From NCBI GenBank assembly GCA_023525915.1, contig CP026657.1, positions 62,001 to 126,000 of the forward strand: DNA of 64,000 nucleotides, read 5' to 3'. Below the pieces are notes generated by a model. It worked only from the letters and a program-made list of their open reading frames with translations. It was not told where the DNA came from and did not search any database. The position numbers and the translations under genes were made by a program. This stretch comes from Acetispira formosa (nom. nud.) (GTDB taxonomy: Bacteria > Desulfobacterota > Desulfarculia > Adiutricales > Adiutricaceae). Shown one piece after another: positions 24,164 to 32,539 of this stretch. The number at the start of each line of letters is the position of its first letter. The stretch's first letter is position 1.

Positions 24164-25879
24164 ATGACGATGCGATGGTGTGAAATGTCTCTGTTCTGCC
24201 CCAAACTTCTCCAGTGTCTTCAGGATTATTCCCTTTCCACCTTCAAAAAAGATGCCTTGGCTGGCTTGGCTGTCGGAATCGTAGCTATTCCCCTGGGCAT
24301 AGCTTTTGCCATCGCCTCCGGGGCCAGCCCTGAAAGCGGTTTGGTTACGGCCGCTGTCGCCGGGTTCCTGACCTCGCTATTGGGTGGCTCAAGGGTGGCT
24401 ATTGGCGGTCCCACTGGAGCCTTTATCGTCATCATTCTGGGGATTGTCCAGCAATATGGCATGTCCAATCTGATTATCTGCACCATTATGGCCGGGATTA
24501 TTCTTCTGGTTATGGGGATTTTCCGTCTGGGCGCTTTTATCAACTATATACCTTATCCTCTCATCAGCGGTTTTACCAGCGGTATTGCCGTGCTGATTTT
24601 TTCAACGCAACTGAAGGATTTTCTGGGCCTGCCGCCAGGCGGGACCGACTCCGGTTTTATTTCATCGATCGGTACCGTCTTCGGCAGTCTTAGCCTGGTC
24701 GACCCGCCGACTTTGATACTGTCCATGACCTGTCTCCTGGCTATAATGTTTTGGCCTAAAAATCTGGCCAAGGCTCTGCCCGGACCAATTGCCGTGCTGA
24801 TTCTGGCTACGGTGGTGTCGTGGGGCTTTGATCTGCCCGTAGTCACTATTGGCGACAGGTTCGGCGGATTTCAGGGCGGCTGGCCCAGTTTTCAGACTCC
24901 GTCTTTTAACTGGGATACTTTTCACTTCCTGTTGGGGCCGGCTGTCACTATCGCCCTTTTGGGGGCCATAGAATCGCTGTTGTGCGCTGTGGTGGCCGAC
25001 GGCATGATCGGTGACCGCCACGATCCAAATCAGGAACTGATGGCCCAGGGTATCGCCAACATTGTGACTCCTTTTTTCGGCGGCCTCCCGGCCACCGGAG
25101 CTATTGCCCGCACGGCCACCAACATCAGAAACGGCGGCAGTACGCCCGTGGCCGGTATTATTCACTCCGTGGTCTGTCTTCTGGTTCTCCTGGTGGCCGC
25201 GCCGGTGGCTAAGGCTGTGCCTTTGGCGGTTTTGTCGGCCATTCTCATGGCGGTGGCCCTCAACATGGGACAGTGGAGAGAATTTCTGCGTCTGAAGCGC
25301 TATCCCAAGAGCGATGATACAGTTTTTCTTTTGACCTTTATTCTCACTGTGGTTTTCGACCTGACCGTGGCTGTGGAAATTGGCATGATCACGGCGGCCA
25401 TACTGTTCATCAAGCGGGTGGCCGGGCAGACCAATGTCGAAATACGGCCGATGGTGCTGGCTGTCGACGAAATCGATCTGGCCACCCCAACCAAGGGCAT
25501 TAATGAAGAAATACTGATTCTGCGGATTTATGGTGAACTGTTCTTCGGGGCGGCGCAGAAACTTCAAACCGCCATGCGTTATCTGGCCGGCAGCCCTAAA
25601 GTGATTATTATAAAGATGAAATATGTCTTCTCTTTGGACGCGTCATCACTAGTGGTGCTCAATGAGCTGGTATCAGCCGCCCAGAGGAGGGGAATAAGGG
25701 TTTTTATTTCCGGGCTCAGCCGTCAGCCTCTGGATGTGGTCAAGAAGTCGGGATTATATGAGCAGGTTGGCCCTGAAGCGTTTTTCAGGGATCAGGCCGC
25801 CGCTGTTGAGGCCGCCTGTCTTCTGGTGGAAAGCCTGAAGGGTGAAGCCGCTCAGCCTGAATCAGCGGAGAACACCTGA
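24164..25879 (+). CDS. SulP (SLC26)-family anion transporter with STAS domain
   Basis: 571 residues. The membrane core starts with DALAGLAVGIVAIPLGIAFA and runs through about 12-14 hydrophobic segments to about residue 415. The C-terminal STAS domain (about 440-550) has ILILRIYGELFFGAAQKL and KYVFSLDASSLVVLNELV. The family moves sulfate, bicarbonate or dicarboxylates; the substrate cannot be told here. There is no carbonic anhydrase or sulfur gene next to it. The start is uncertain: ATG 24164 or MSLFCPK at 24185, neither with a strong ribosome site. Confidence 0.88.
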   Translation: MTMRWCEMSLFCPKLLQCLQDYSLSTFKKDALAGLAVGIVAIPLGIAFAIASGASPESGLVTAAVAGFLTSLLGGSRVAIGGPTGAFIVIILGIVQQYGMSNLIICTIMAGIILLVMGIFRLGAFINYIPYPLISGFTSGIAVLIFSTQLKDFLGLPPGGTDSGFISSIGTVFGSLSLVDPPTLILSMTCLLAIMFWPKNLAKALPGPIAVLILATVVSWGFDLPVVTIGDRFGGFQGGWPSFQTPSFNWDTFHFLLGPAVTIALLGAIESLLCAVVADGMIGDRHDPNQELMAQGIANIVTPFFGGLPATGAIARTATNIRNGGSTPVAGIIHSVVCLLVLLVAAPVAKAVPLAVLSAILMAVALNMGQWREFLRLKRYPKSDDTVFLLTFILTVVFDLTVAVEIGMITAAILFIKRVAGQTNVEIRPMVLAVDEIDLATPTKGINEEILILRIYGELFFGAAQKLQTAMRYLAGSPKVIIIKMKYVFSLDASSLVVLNELVSAAQRRGIRVFISGLSRQPLDVVKKSGLYEQVGPEAFFRDQAAAVEAACLLVESLKGEAAQPESAENT

Positions 25880-25901
25880 TTTGTGTTCTCCGATTGTGGA
25901 A

Positions 25902-27839
25902 TCAGCGGTGGAACTTTTTCTCAATCTCCTCAATTGAATAACGATGAATAGCCGGACGCCCATGGGGACAGTAAGCTCCATTGGGCGTTCTGGCCATATC
26001 GACCAGCAACTGTGACATTTCCAACTGGCTCATCTTCTTCCCAGCCTTGATGGCCGCTCGGCAGGCGATGCTGTATAGCCAGCTATTGGCCAGACTTGTC
26101 AGGCCTTCCACCACTCCGGCCCCGTCCAGGGCTTTAAGCCGTCCTTGGGAGGTACTCAGAATTTCCGTCAGGGTAGCCCATGGATCAGCCTGGCCCAACA
26201 GGGCTGGCGCGCCCTTGAGCGTAAAGCTCTGCCCTCCCATGTGAACCAGGTCAAAGCCCAGCTTTTCCAGATGGTAAGACAGTTTTTCCGCCGCCAAAGC
26301 CTGATGGGGCGGCAGATCACGGGTTTCAGGAAACATTATGGACTGCCCTTGCAGACCGTTGGCCTCCAGCCTTGTTTTTAACTGGTTATAAATGACTCGC
26401 TCGTGAGCGGCGTGTTGGTCGATAATATACAGCCCGTCGTTGCCCTGGGCCAAAATGTAGCTGTCATTAAGCTGGCCGATGGCCAAGAGTCCATCATTGA
26501 AGTTTGGCGCCTGACCAATGCGCGGGGCCAGGAAATACCCGGCCACAATGCCTGAAGGCTCTTGCCGCTCCTCTTCAGTGGATGATTCATCATCCATACC
26601 GGGATCGGGACTCCGGGGCGGAGCGGAAGCCGCTTCAAATATAGGCATGGAGTAGGTCTTCACTTCCTGGTTGGCTTCCGGCCGGATCTGTTCATCGGCC
26701 ATCCAGGGCGGCACATTGTATTCCTCCGCTGCTCCGGGAGCGGGGGAGGGCGGCTGGGTGCGGGCCGTTTCCGGGGCTTGTGTCCGCCCGGTCTGTCCTG
26801 CCGCCGTTTCCTCATATCGGGGGCGGGCCGGCGGTTGAATGGCCTGACCGAAGGTGGTGTAGCCGATGGTCTGACTGACGGCCTCAGCCAGAAGAGTAAA
26901 GACGACGTTGGACTCCCGAAAACGCACTTCCGCCTTGGCCGGATGAACGTTCACGTCCACATCCTCCGGCGCGGGCTCCACGAAGATAATGGCGGCCGGG
27001 TAACGCCCCTTGGTCAAAAGGCGTCCATAGCCGCTGGTAATGGCCCGCGTCAGCAGGCGATCCTTGACTGGACGGCCGAGCACATAAAGATACAGGCCGG
27101 AAGAAGTGTTGGCGGCTGTTTCCGGTGCACCCAGCCAGCCGTAAATTTTAAGATTGTCTTGAATTCGCTCAAAGGGCGTGAGGCTGGCGGCTGTTTCCCG
27201 GCCCATGACCCGATACACCCTGGTCCTGAAATCGTGGTGGCTGTCCACGGACAGAACTTCCCGGTTGTTGTCGCGGTAGACCAGCCGCAGACCTTCACGG
27301 GAAAGGGCGTAGCGCTGGGCGATGTCCAGGAGATGGGCTGACTCGGTCTGATTGGATTTTAGAAACTTTCTCCGGGCCGGGACGTTGCGGAAAAGGTCGG
27401 CCACTTCAACGGTGGTGCCGGGGTTGCACGGGGCTTTCTCCCTGTATTGCAAAACCCCGCCGGTCATCTGAACTTTGTGCCCTTCACCTTTGGCGGTGGC
27501 GCTGGTGATGGTTAATTGAGATACCGCCCCGATGGAGGGCAGGGCCTCACCGCGAAAACCGAGGGTGTTGATATGCACCAGGTCGGCGTCTTTATTGATT
27601 TTGCTGGTGGCGTGACGCTCCAGCGACATCAGAATATCGTCACGGTCCATGCCTTTGCCGTTGTCGGATATCCGAATCAGCTTTTTTCCGCCCATATGGA
27701 TATCTATTTCTATACGGTCGGCCCCGGCGTCAAGGCTGTTTTCCAATAATTCCTTGAGCACGGCACTGGGTCGCTCCACCACTTCCCCGGCGGCGATGGT
27801 GTTGATTAGTTTTTCAGGCAGAAGTTTGATTGTCGCCAT
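25902..27839 (-). CDS. mutL: DNA mismatch repair protein MutL
   Basis: 645 residues. The GHKL ATPase motifs are ELLENSLDAGAD, DNGKGM and GFRGEALPSIG in the first 110 residues, followed by the transducer domain with VDVNVHPAKAEVRF. A Pro-rich linker (about 340-430) leads to the dimerisation domain. The C-terminal metal-site motifs are partly kept: DQHAAHERVIYN near residue 473 (the usual final Glu is Asn), ACRAAIKAG and CPHGRP. It couples MutS recognition to strand incision. Gene orientation is opposite to the neighbours. Confidence 0.95.
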   Translation of the reverse strand: MATIKLLPEKLINTIAAGEVVERPSAVLKELLENSLDAGADRIEIDIHMGGKKLIRISDNGKGMDRDDILMSLERHATSKINKDADLVHINTLGFRGEALPSIGAVSQLTITSATAKGEGHKVQMTGGVLQYREKAPCNPGTTVEVADLFRNVPARRKFLKSNQTESAHLLDIAQRYALSREGLRLVYRDNNREVLSVDSHHDFRTRVYRVMGRETAASLTPFERIQDNLKIYGWLGAPETAANTSSGLYLYVLGRPVKDRLLTRAITSGYGRLLTKGRYPAAIIFVEPAPEDVDVNVHPAKAEVRFRESNVVFTLLAEAVSQTIGYTTFGQAIQPPARPRYEETAAGQTGRTQAPETARTQPPSPAPGAAEEYNVPPWMADEQIRPEANQEVKTYSMPIFEAASAPPRSPDPGMDDESSTEEERQEPSGIVAGYFLAPRIGQAPNFNDGLLAIGQLNDSYILAQGNDGLYIIDQHAAHERVIYNQLKTRLEANGLQGQSIMFPETRDLPPHQALAAEKLSYHLEKLGFDLVHMGGQSFTLKGAPALLGQADPWATLTEILSTSQGRLKALDGAGVVEGLTSLANSWLYSIACRAAIKAGKKMSQLEMSQLLVDMARTPNGAYCPHGRPAIHRYSIEEIEKKFHR

Positions 27840-28063
27840 ATTCTATCGCACTAAAAGTAATAGTTTTTTCATAAGTATCCTGATATTGGCCCCCCAGGCT
27901 GTTTTCCAGCCCAGAGCCCGGTCAGGTAAAAAACCCGCGTCAGACAAGTCCATATAAGGAGCAAGCCCGCTAATTGAAATCATTTGGAAATATTCCAAAC
28001 CCCACGATTGGGACGTTCAGAAAAAAAACCGGCCCGCTTGTCAAATTATGCCCTCCTATCCGC

Positions 28064-28091
28064 TTGCAATCAGGAAATAGTCGGATATAAT
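28064..28091 (+). promoter_or_regulatory. Promoter of AI-2E transporter gene
   Basis: TTGCAA, 16 bases, TATAAT. The start would be near 28098, leaving a GC-rich leader of about 145 bases with several hairpins (for example GGAGC-GGAC-GCTCC) before the ATG at 28245. Confidence 0.55.
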
Positions 28092-28244
28092 TGGAAGCGG
28101 CGGGATGGGCTTGGCTGTTCTTCCCGGCCCGGAGCGGACGCTCCGGTCCGTCAGGGACTGGTCTTGGTGGTGCTTGGCCGGCCCTTGCCGGCTGCCGGAC
28201 CGTCCGGGCTCCGAACCACTTTACCACAAGTCAGGGGATTTTTC

Positions 28245-29303
28245 ATGTTAACTCGCCTCTCACAGCGAGCCGCCCATTCCGGTCCAGGAAGCAAGGTGCT
28301 GCCGGTTTTTCTGTTTCTCTCCATAGCCTTGATTCTCGGCTGGCTTCTGGTTACCTTGAAGTTCATCTTCCTGCCCATGCTTTTGGCCCTTTTCGCCACT
28401 TTTCTGCTCAGTCCTCCAGTGGAATGGCTTTACCGTCGGGGTATCCCCAGGCCTTTGGGCATTGTCATCACCCTGGCGACGGCCGCCGCCATCTGCTGGA
28501 TGGGGGCCAGCTATATTTCCGCAAGTTTTGTAGCCTTTCATGACGGATTTCCCAAATATGAGGAAAGAATTCAGGAACTGGTGGCCCAGGCCAAAACCCT
28601 TTCCGAGCATTTTTCCTTCATTTCGGCTGACCGCATCAGGGCGGCCCTTAATTCCATCTCTCTGAGTGGACTGGTGGGCGGGACTCTGAATTCTTTTATC
28701 ACTATTTTGGCCTATACTTCGGTGACTCTGCTTTTTCTTCTGTATTTTCTGCCCGCCTTTCCCAGAATGGCTGATAAAATCAGGCGCGCCTTTCCTGACA
28801 AACGCGGCCCCATGCTCTGCCGGGCCATGGCCAGCATTGGCCGGCAGGTGCAGAGCTATATCTGGGCTAAAACCATCACCAGCCTGATCACCGGGGCCGG
28901 CGTGACTATTCCCTGTCTTATTTTCGGGGTGGACTTTGCCGTCACCTGGGGAGTTTTCGCGGCTCTCTTGAATTTCGTGCCTACCATCGGCACCGTTCTG
29001 TCGGTTATTCCGCCGGTTATAGTCTGCGCCCTTCAGCCCGATCTGGGCGGGATCACCACAGCCATGTGGCTGGCCGGTGTTCTGATGATAATCATGGGGC
29101 TCACCGGAAACGTCATGGAGCCGCTGATGCTGGGCCAGAGCGTAGATCTTTCGCCGACGGCTTCCCTGGTGGCCCTGTTTCTGTGGGGCTGGCTCTGGGG
29201 CGCGGTGGGCATGCTGATTGCTGTCCCGGCTATGGCCATGGTTAAATTTACCTGTGACAATATCGAAAGTTTGAAGCCCATTGGGGTTTTATTGGGGAAC
29301 TGA
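28245..29303 (+). CDS. AI-2E (PerM/TqsA)-family transporter
   Basis: 352 residues from the ATG at 28245, which has AGGGG before it. Upstream in-frame ATGs lie before the predicted promoter and are not used. There are 7-8 membrane segments with the family marks WGVFAALLNFVPTIGTVLSVIPP and TGNVMEPLMLGQSVDLSPTA. Members export autoinducer-2 or act as Na+/H+ antiporters; which applies here is open. The next gene starts 3 bases after its stop, so they are co-transcribed. Confidence 0.85.
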   Translation: MLTRLSQRAAHSGPGSKVLPVFLFLSIALILGWLLVTLKFIFLPMLLALFATFLLSPPVEWLYRRGIPRPLGIVITLATAAAICWMGASYISASFVAFHDGFPKYEERIQELVAQAKTLSEHFSFISADRIRAALNSISLSGLVGGTLNSFITILAYTSVTLLFLLYFLPAFPRMADKIRRAFPDKRGPMLCRAMASIGRQVQSYIWAKTITSLITGAGVTIPCLIFGVDFAVTWGVFAALLNFVPTIGTVLSVIPPVIVCALQPDLGGITTAMWLAGVLMIIMGLTGNVMEPLMLGQSVDLSPTASLVALFLWGWLWGAVGMLIAVPAMAMVKFTCDNIESLKPIGVLLGN

Positions 29304-29306
29304 CGG

Positions 29307-29750
29307 ATGAGCGAGGCCCGCGAAATAGCCGCCATTAATATGGCCCGGGATTTGTGCCTGAAGCTGATAGAGCGGCGGGCTCTCTCGCCGGACCAATTGG
29401 CTGGAGCCATGTCGCTTCTGACTGCGGCCGCCGTCAATCTCTTCGCCGAGACTGATGACGGCGACGGCTTGTGGCTGGTGCGGCTGGGGCGGGATTTTAC
29501 CCTGAAGCTGATTGAGCGGGGCCAGGTGGCCGGAGCTCAGGCCGCAGCGGTGGCTTTGGGGGAGAACACCCGTCTGGCTATAGAAACAGCGGCCGGGCTG
29601 GCGCCGGAGGTAAAAATTCCGGCTCTGAATGCGGCCCGCGACCTGGTATTGAAAATGACGGAAACTGGCCGCCTGAGCAAAAATGGGATGGCCGATTTAT
29701 TTAGGGAAATAGCTCTGTCAGTTGGAGACAAAGAATTGAGGAAGAATTGA
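29307..29750 (+). CDS. Unknown protein with threefold helical repeat
   Basis: 147 residues, no membrane segment. Three related segments are visible: NMARDLCLKLIERRALS, RLGRDFTLKLIERGQVA and NAARDLVLKMTETGRLS, spaced about 46 residues apart. It looks like a small all-helical repeat protein. It is co-transcribed with the AI-2E-family transporter and ends just before a terminator-like stem. Function unknown. Confidence 0.7.
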   Translation: MSEAREIAAINMARDLCLKLIERRALSPDQLAGAMSLLTAAAVNLFAETDDGDGLWLVRLGRDFTLKLIERGQVAGAQAAAVALGENTRLAIETAAGLAPEVKIPALNAARDLVLKMTETGRLSKNGMADLFREIALSVGDKELRKN

Positions 29751-29751
29751 T

Positions 29752-29790
29752 AAAAAAACCTTTCCAGTTGCCCCTGGGCCGCTGGAAAGG
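29752..29790 (-). terminator. Terminator of the 130-residue gene
   Basis: CCTTTCCAG / CTGGAAAGG stem followed on the minus strand by seven T. It closes the leftward gene at 29839. Confidence 0.75.
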
Positions 29791-29838
29791 CTGATGAATA
29801 AGTGAATCTGGCCCCCGGTGAGGCCTATAAAAACAGCT

Positions 29839-30231
29839 TCAGGTAAAGTTAAAAGTCCTGGGGGCGAACTTTTGAACAGCGTTCAAAATGCTGCTCGCCA
29901 GATGACCGTCACGCCAGATGCGAAATTCGGAGAAACTGTCGTCGTTGCCTTTGGATTGCCTTGAGTATAGCCAACTGAAGCCCCAGTGATGGTGGCTGAG
30001 GCCGGTGATGAGCCCATCATCCAAAACCAGGCTGCGAAAAGCTGGCACATCAATCTCGCCAAAGATAATCCGATCACCATTCGTCAGCATTTCATTAGAA
30101 ATTTTCAGGCGGCAGATATATTTATCGAACCAGTAAAGGCTGTGTTCATAAAGTCTTATTGTTTTGTTCATTCTGAAAGCATAGCCATATTCTCTTAAAA
30201 AACCGGCGCCCCGGCGCGGACAATCGGACAT
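29839..30231 (-). CDS. Hypothetical protein, about 110-130 aa
   Basis: The sequence MNKTIRLYEHSLYWFDKYIC ... SHHHWGFSWLYSRQSKGNDD suggests a cytosolic alpha/beta protein. The start may be 30231 or, more likely, MNKTIRLY at 30171; neither has a clear ribosome site. No family is recognised. A terminator follows. Confidence 0.5.
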   Translation of the reverse strand: MSDCPRRGAGFLREYGYAFRMNKTIRLYEHSLYWFDKYICRLKISNEMLTNGDRIIFGEIDVPAFRSLVLDDGLITGLSHHHWGFSWLYSRQSKGNDDSFSEFRIWRDGHLASSILNAVQKFAPRTFNFT

Positions 30232-30313
30232 ATCGGCGCAAACCTCTCGATGCGCTCAAGGCATTTTTGGCAGTTGGGGGCAGAGCTGTGCACAGGGGGT
30301 TAAAGGACAGACC

Positions 30314-30336
30314 ACTGTGACACAAAGAGTGACAGT
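30314..30336. promoter_or_regulatory. Imperfect palindrome upstream of CI-like gene, candidate operator
   Basis: ACTGTGAC-7-GTGACAGT with one mismatched pair, 13 bases before the -35 box at 30350. A plausible autoregulatory site for the CI-like protein. Confidence 0.4.
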
Positions 30337-30349
30337 TAATCTGTCTTCT

Positions 30350-30379
30350 TTGGACAACCGCTAATTTTTGTAGTATAGT
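30350..30379 (+). promoter_or_regulatory. Candidate promoter of CI-like gene
   Basis: TTGGAC, 18 bases, TATAGT. This leaves a leader of about 200 bases, AT-rich, in which I see no gene. Confidence 0.45.
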
Positions 30380-30588
30380 TTAACATTAACCTTGTGGGGC
30401 TTTTAATTTACATACTTTTTTATCGCTGTTTCCTGAATGTTCCAGCTTCTTATCTTTGCCCCATATCTATTAAGTATATCCCGATCTTAACGGGCTTATA
30501 ATAACGTTATTTTTGGGATAAGTCAAATAAAAAATGTTTCACCTCAATATTTTTGGTAACAGTTGCTGGTGAGATGTATTGGTGAAGC

Positions 30589-31143
30589 TTGTCAGTTGTG
30601 GTGAGAAAAAAAGAAACTACAGGTATTGTCCCTGGTTTGACTCTAAAGGATTCAATCGCCTGTAATGAAATTATTGATAGATTGAAGTTGGCGGCCAACG
30701 TAAAAAATGACACCAGCCTCGCTTCAGCATTAGGTTTGAAGCAATCATCTGTTTCAACTGCCAGAACGAATGGAATTGTGCCGCCGTCATGGATTGTCAA
30801 TGGCGCCTGTTTATTCAATGTCTCCTCTGATTGGCTTATTTGCGGTTCAACGGAGAGAATAGGTGTTGATATGAAGGAAAAGCTTGATTCTTCCGTTCTT
30901 ATTAAAGGTGGGGAGGCGCCGCCGGGCGGGTTGCCGACAAAGACAGATTTGCGGGCATATAACGATGATATGACTGGGCTGCCGGATTTGGCTTTGGATG
31001 ATTTTGAAAGATTATGGGATGAATTTCGGCAGGAAAGCGTAGCGCGGAGAGGCTGGCTTCAGATTGAGTTGATGAAAAAGTTTCCTGAATTTCTTTTGTG
31101 GTTGAAAAAAACTGGTGTTTTTTCTCACGCAGATCCTGAATAG
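30589..31143 (+). CDS. CI-repressor-type HTH regulator without peptidase domain
   Basis: Residues about 25-85 match the phage CI repressor HTH pattern: EIIDRLKLAANVKNDTSLAS, ALGLKQSSVSTARTNGIVPP and NVSSDWLICG. The C-terminal 90 residues lack the S24 peptidase motifs and are acidic, ending in a helix (LQIELMKKFPEFLLWLKKTG). It would not respond to RecA by self-cleavage. No phage genes flank it, so it may be a remnant or a domesticated regulator. The start codon (TTG at 30589 or the GTG pair a few codons later) is uncertain. Confidence 0.7.
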   Translation: MSVVVRKKETTGIVPGLTLKDSIACNEIIDRLKLAANVKNDTSLASALGLKQSSVSTARTNGIVPPSWIVNGACLFNVSSDWLICGSTERIGVDMKEKLDSSVLIKGGEAPPGGLPTKTDLRAYNDDMTGLPDLALDDFERLWDEFRQESVARRGWLQIELMKKFPEFLLWLKKTGVFSHADPE

Positions 31144-31145
31144 AA

Positions 31146-31180
31146 AAACCCCGCCAATATAAGTTTGACGGGGTTTTATT
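31146..31180 (+). terminator. Terminator of CI-like gene
   Basis: AAACCCCG-CC ... CGGGGTTTT with a T-rich tail (TTTTATTTTA), just after the stop codon. Confidence 0.85.
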
Positions 31181-31257
31181 TTATAAGGAAAGCGGCCTAC
31201 GGCCGCGTGATTAAAGGACTTGGCCTGAAAGGCCAACCAAAGGGCTCCGCCCTCTTG

Positions 31258-31263
31258 TATATT
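31258..31263 (+). promoter_or_regulatory. Left-end -10 box; forms a promoter only in circular IS
   Basis: TATATT at the left end. When the ends are joined at the CT core, TTGACT at the right end (32534-32539) falls exactly 17 bases upstream. A sigma70 promoter thus exists only in the excised circle, driving the bridge RNA and transposase. Confidence 0.8.
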
Positions 31264-31269
31264 AGAAGC

Positions 31270-31547
31270 ACGAAAAAGAAGAAGGAAAAAGGGGTGGCGT
31301 GGTTGTTGCGAGCAGACCCCCAACAAGCCAGCGGGAAGCAACAACCGTGACAGCCCGCTGCCCCAATTGCTGACAATCTATTTTAAGGTTATAAATAAAA
31401 AGGCCCGGTGGTGTGAACACCACCGGGCACGGGCTGGCAGGCCGTCCGCCCTCCTGAGCTTAAAGCTCGATGTCTAGACGTGGCCGCCGCCCAAGCGATG
31501 AAAAGAACTCGAACCGTTGCCAGGGACTTTGAGCCCGTATTACAAGG
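31270..31547 (+). ncRNA. IS110 bridge RNA with readable target and donor guides
   Basis: Non-coding left end. An 11-12-bp hairpin lies at 31403-31428. The target loop has left guide TCCGCCCTC (31445-31453), identical to the target strand left of the insertion, a GAGCTT / AAGCTC hairpin, and right guide GTCTAG (31472-31477), pairing with CTGGAC right of the core (one G-U). The donor loop has ACCGTTGC (31513-31520), identical to the right end of the IS, a GGG/CCC hairpin, and TACAAG (31541-31546), complementary to CTTGTA of core plus left end. The upstream part (31301-31360) can form a pseudoknot. Confidence 0.8.
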
Positions 31548-31559
31548 ATGAGGTTTTTC

Positions 31560-32513
31560 ATGTCTTTTCAAACTGTTATCGGAATTGACGTTTCCAAGGA
31601 CACCCTTGATTTCCACAAGCTGCCCACGGCAACCAAGGGAACCATCAAAAACACTCCCCGGGCCATCAATGCTTTCATTGAATCCCTGGCTCACGATCAG
31701 CCTGAGATGGTCATCTTCGAGGCCACCGGCGGTTACCAGAACCAACTGGCTGAGGCCCTTTTCAAGGCCGGCATACCCCTGAAGGCGGCCAACCCAAAAC
31801 AGATCAGAGATTTCGCCAGATCGTTGGGCCGTCTGGGAAAAACTGATTCTATCGATGCTGAAATTATAGCACGTTTCGCACAATCACGCGAACTGAAGCC
31901 CGACCAGCCCAAAGCCCCGCAACTGCTGCAAATATCGGAACTCCTTCTTAGAAGGGAGCAGCTCATCACCATGATCACCATGGAAAAAGGGCACCGTGAA
32001 AATACTAGGCCGACAATGAAAAACAGCATAGACCAGCACATTAAAATGCTGCAATCGCAAATACTGGAACTGGATAAAGGTATTCGGCAATTGGTTGTTG
32101 CTTCCGAAGAGACCAGAGGGGCCGATGAAATACTGCGAAGCATTCCTGGAGTCGGCCCTATAACGGCAGCGGTAATAATAGCGGAAATGCCTGAATTGAC
32201 CTCTCTGAGGCGGAAGCAGGCCGCCGCCCTGGCCGGGGTGGCGCCGTTCAACCGTGACAGCGGGCAATATAGAGGCCAGCGGCACATCAGTGGCGGCCGG
32301 AAGAAGGTGCGCAACATTTTGTATTGCATCATGCGCACCTGCCTAATTCATAACCCGGTGGTAAAAAAGTGGTATGAAGGTTTCCGGGCCAAGGGCAAGG
32401 CTTATAAGGTCGCCGTCATCGCCTGTGTCAGAAAACTGTTGATGGTCATGAGGGCTATGCTCATTTCAAATTCAACGTGGGATATTCAAAAACATCCTTT
32501 TTCTATCACGTAA
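31560..32513 (+). CDS. IS110-family transposase (bridge-RNA recombinase)
   Basis: 317 residues from the ATG at 31560, which has GATGAGG 6 bases upstream; an ATG at 31548 is also in frame. The RuvC-like DEDD domain shows IGIDVSKDTL (Asp10), VIFEATGGY (Glu, about 55) and KTDSIDAEIIARFA (two Asp, about 100-105). A coiled coil lies around 150-180. The Tnp domain has IPGVGPITAAVIIAEMP and the catalytic serine in NRDSGQYRG near residue 231. It appears intact and full length. The enzyme joins target and donor DNA held by the bridge RNA. Confidence 0.95.
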   Translation: MSFQTVIGIDVSKDTLDFHKLPTATKGTIKNTPRAINAFIESLAHDQPEMVIFEATGGYQNQLAEALFKAGIPLKAANPKQIRDFARSLGRLGKTDSIDAEIIARFAQSRELKPDQPKAPQLLQISELLLRREQLITMITMEKGHRENTRPTMKNSIDQHIKMLQSQILELDKGIRQLVVASEETRGADEILRSIPGVGPITAAVIIAEMPELTSLRRKQAAALAGVAPFNRDSGQYRGQRHISGGRKKVRNILYCIMRTCLIHNPVVKKWYEGFRAKGKAYKVAVIACVRKLLMVMRAMLISNSTWDIQKHPFSIT

Positions 32514-32533
32514 AAACTTTTTTACTTTTTTGC

Positions 32534-32539
32534 TTGACT
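32534..32539 (+). promoter_or_regulatory. Right-end -35 box of the IS110 circle-junction promoter
   Basis: TTGACT, 13 bases before the CT core. It pairs with TATATT at 31258 only after the ends are joined. Confidence 0.8.
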
